A DNA stretch of 64,000 bases from Halomonas salipaludis (GTDB taxonomy: Bacteria; Pseudomonadota; Gammaproteobacteria; Pseudomonadales; Halomonadaceae), in the NCBI RefSeq assembly GCF_002286975.1, contig NZ_NSKB01000008.1:1-64000 (forward strand), given 5' to 3'. Numbering within the stretch: the first letter of the stretch is position 1; every line of letters starts with the position of its first letter. The translations under genes and the position numbers were made by a program. Shown here piece by piece: positions 62,062 to 64,000 of this stretch. Under the pieces are notes generated by a model that was not told the origin of the DNA, did no database searches, and was given only the letters and a program-made list of their open reading frames with translations.

Positions 62062-63252
62062 TCACCCCACCTTGACGATCAGCGCTGCGGCAGAGTCACC
62101 GGCGGCACAGCCGGTCACCAGGGCGTAGCCGCCGCCCTTCAGCGCGGTCTCCTCGATGGCCTCGATCAGTAGGCGCGCCAGGGTCGGGGCCTGGGGGTGG
62201 CCGTAGACCAGCGAAGTGCCGTAGTTGTTGAAGGTGTTGGCATCCAGCCCCAGCGCCTTGGCCAAGTGCAGGTCGTTGGCAATGAACGGCGAGTGATTCT
62301 TGACCGTCTTGATCTGGTCGAGCGTCAGGCCGGCCTGGTTGAGCGCGCGCTTGACCGATTCCGCCGGCGCCATGGGCATGTGCGCCGGCTTGGTGCGCGC
62401 ATGGCCGTAGGCCACCACCTGCACGACCATCCGCGGGTCGCTGCTCATCGCCTCGGCGCGCTCGCGGGTGGTGACGATGATGCCGGCGTTGGCATCCGCC
62501 GGGTGCGTCTGGGCGCCGAAGGTGTGTATGCCGTCGGGCTGTACCGTGCGCAGCCGGGCCAGTGCCTCGGCGCTGGTGGCCGTGACGCCTTCATCGGCCT
62601 CGATAGTGCGCGTCTCCTTGCGCGACACGGCGACCTCGAGCGGGAACATGTAGCGCTTCTGGAAGGCACGGTCGTCGGCCAGCGCCGCGGCGTACTGCTC
62701 GTAGCGACGCAGGGTCAGTTCATCGGCCTGCTCACGGGTGAAGCCGTGCTCGCGGGCGACGTTCTCGGCGGTGGTCAGCATGTCCTTGCCGGTGGCCGGG
62801 TCGGCGGCAATGTTGTCCATGTTCCAGTTTTCGGCAATCACCTCGCCCCCCGGCCCGTTGGGGTTGGGCCAGATGGTGTGCGGGCCGTTGGAGGGGCGAT
62901 CGGCGAGCAGGCAGTAGGTGGTCTCGAAGTTGCCGGCACTCACCGCCAGCGCGGCGTTGAACACCGCGGTGGTGGCGGTGGCACAGGCCTGGGTGATGTT
63001 CTGGCCTGGCGCCTGCGGGGCCCCCATCATCGCCGCCGCCCAGGGCGCGCCGTAGAAGATCGACTTCTGGCCCACCGAGACGCCGAGGTAGAGGTAGTCG
63101 ATCAGGGTGGGATCGACATCCCGCGCGTCGAACCAACGCTTGCTGGTGGCGGCACCCAGTTCGATGGAATTGACATTGGCCAGGCTGCCCATCCATTTGC
63201 AGAACGGGCTGGAGTAGTAGCCACCGTAGGGGATGTAGGCGTTGTTGAGCAT
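62062..63252 (-). CDS. Thiolase family protein with unusual NHSPF motif
   Basis: A 396-residue thiolase. The acylated cysteine is C90 (TQACATATTA), the histidine H352 (YGHPQAP) and the second cysteine C382 (TGCAAGDS), so the catalytic set is complete. The usual NEAFA motif is replaced by NHSPF (in KNHSPFIANDL), and the C-terminal glycine-rich loop differs from acetyl-CoA acetyltransferases. The start at 63252 was chosen by the family N-terminus. Together with the CoA-transferase gene upstream it may split a 3-oxoacyl-CoA. It is not close to PcaF-type 3-oxoadipyl-CoA thiolases as far as can be judged. Confidence 0.85.
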   Translation of the reverse strand: MLNNAYIPYGGYYSSPFCKWMGSLANVNSIELGAATSKRWFDARDVDPTLIDYLYLGVSVGQKSIFYGAPWAAAMMGAPQAPGQNITQACATATTAVFNAALAVSAGNFETTYCLLADRPSNGPHTIWPNPNGPGGEVIAENWNMDNIAADPATGKDMLTTAENVAREHGFTREQADELTLRRYEQYAAALADDRAFQKRYMFPLEVAVSRKETRTIEADEGVTATSAEALARLRTVQPDGIHTFGAQTHPADANAGIIVTTRERAEAMSSDPRMVVQVVAYGHARTKPAHMPMAPAESVKRALNQAGLTLDQIKTVKNHSPFIANDLHLAKALGLDANTFNNYGTSLVYGHPQAPTLARLLIEAIEETALKGGGYALVTGCAAGDSAAALIVKVG

Positions 63253-63327
63253 ATCGGCTTCTCGTTGGGGAAGAAAAAGGGGGCTCGCCGACCTCACCGG
63301 GTGCGAAGAGCCCCAACCTGATGATCG

Positions 63328-64000
63328 TTATGCCACTAGATGTGCACGCAGCTCGCCCCACTGGGGCTGGAAGATGCCCGCGGGCATCTCGCGCAGCTCC
63401 TCGGCAATGCGCGGCACGAAGTCCATGGCGGCCAGGATGTCGCGCTCGACGTCGATGCCCGGCGCCACTTCGGTCAGGGTGATCTCGCCATCGATCAGTT
63501 CGAAAACGCAGCGCTCGGTGACGAACAGCACCGGCTTGCCGGTTTCCTGGGCATAGCGTCCGCTGAAGGTGATCTGGTCGACGCACTGCACGAACTTGCG
63601 CCGCGGCCCCTCCTTGTCGATCTTGATGCTCCCGTCGCTGACCGCCACGTCGCCGCCGTTGGTGAAGGTGCCGCAGCACACCACCTTGCGCGCGTTCTGG
63701 CTGATGTTGATGAAGCCCCCCGGGCCGACCACCTTGTCGCCGAACTTGCTGACGTTGAGGTTGCCCTCGTGGTCGGTCTGGGCCAGGCCCAGGAAGCACA
63801 CGTCCAAGCCGCCGCCGTCGTAGAAATCGAACTGGTAGCCGTGGTCGATGATCGCCTCGGCGTTGTAGGCGGTAGCGAAGTCGCCGCCGCTGGCGGGCAC
63901 GCCGCCGTAGGTACCCAGCTCGGTGGTCAGGGTCATCAAGTCACTGACGCCCTCCTCGGCCGCCACGCTGGAGACCCCTTCGGGCATGCCGATGCCGAGA
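63328..64000 (-). CDS. Acyl-CoA:acetate / 3-ketoacid CoA-transferase, 3' part only
   Basis: The C-terminal 220 or so residues of a family I CoA-transferase of the single-chain propionate/3-ketoacid type. The frame stays open to the window end (LGIGMPEGVSSVAAEEGV), which is the start of the beta-half motif. Further in are GGLDVCFLGLAQTDHEGNLNVSKFG and GPGGFINISQNARKVV (quoted in part), both typical. The catalytic glutamate region lies outside or near the cut. It precedes the thiolase gene by 75 bases and opens this operon as far as can be seen. Confidence 0.88.
   Translation of the reverse strand, partial: LGIGMPEGVSSVAAEEGVSDLMTLTTELGTYGGVPASGGDFATAYNAEAIIDHGYQFDFYDGGGLDVCFLGLAQTDHEGNLNVSKFGDKVVGPGGFINISQNARKVVCCGTFTNGGDVAVSDGSIKIDKEGPRRKFVQCVDQITFSGRYAQETGKPVLFVTERCVFELIDGEITLTEVAPGIDVERDILAAMDFVPRIAEELREMPAGIFQPQWGELRAHLVA

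Noticed and set aside
62062-63252. pcaF (3-oxoadipyl-CoA thiolase)
   Set aside because: NHSPF instead of NEAFA and a different C-terminal loop make that specific name unsafe.

Overview
The window looks like a chromosomal catabolic island from a high-GC gammaproteobacterium, most likely Halomonas or a close relative. The inference rests on the glutathione-dependent formaldehyde pair frmA-gfa, several TRAP and tripartite tricarboxylate (TTT) uptake systems, an AraC-type pobR beside pobA, and the overall codon use. No rRNA, tRNA, phage, transposase or CRISPR array was seen. Almost every gene belongs to uptake, sensing or breakdown of aromatic or carboxylic acids.

Layout. (1) 1-1266: end of frmA, then gfa and a strong terminator. 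(2) 1.5-14.9 kb: a LysR gene of visibly lower GC, then a minus-strand set of nine genes (CaiB-type CoA-transferase, MmgE/PrpD, TctC, enoyl-CoA hydratase, NDP-forming acyl-CoA synthetase, FadB-like fusion, TctB, TctA, MFS) that appears to import an unknown carboxylate and degrade it as a CoA thioester. (3) 15.3-21.2 kb: MarR and AraC regulators, a porin, an aldehyde dehydrogenase, and an APC permease gene broken by one in-frame stop codon. (4) 21.5-31.7 kb: a twelve-gene minus-strand unit carrying homologues of the indole-3-acetate (auxin) genes in the order iacH-A-B-C-D-E-F-[4-oxalocrotonate tautomerase]-G-I, followed by maleylacetate reductase and a hydroxyquinol-type 1,2-dioxygenase. (5) 31.8-36.9 kb: a TRAP transporter and a dCACHE chemoreceptor. 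(6) 37.1-42.2 kb: catR divergent from catB-catC-catA plus a DASS-family transporter. (7) 42.3-45.5 kb: an enoyl-CoA hydratase, pobA and pobR. (8) 45.5-49.3 kb: an AraC regulator and a benzaldehyde/benzyl-alcohol dehydrogenase pair. (9) 49.5-57.9 kb: crotonase, SDR and acyl-CoA dehydrogenase, then AraC, outer-membrane channel, MFS and amidase. (10) 57.9-58.6 kb: vapBC. (11) 58.6-64 kb: TRAP transporter, DUF3237 protein, thiolase and a CoA-transferase cut by the window end.

How they fit. The central observation is a shared regulatory element, a 16-base block built on the perfect palindrome TGAAATTTCA. It lies just upstream of iacH, of the TRAP solute-binding gene and of the chemoreceptor, and I found it nowhere else in the window. 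This suggests one regulon that senses, imports and degrades indole-3-acetate or a relative. Known Iac pathways end at catechol, and a catechol branch (catBCA) lies nearby. The hydroxyquinol branch attached to the iac unit would suit a ring-hydroxylated auxin such as 5-hydroxyindole-3-acetate; that part is inference.
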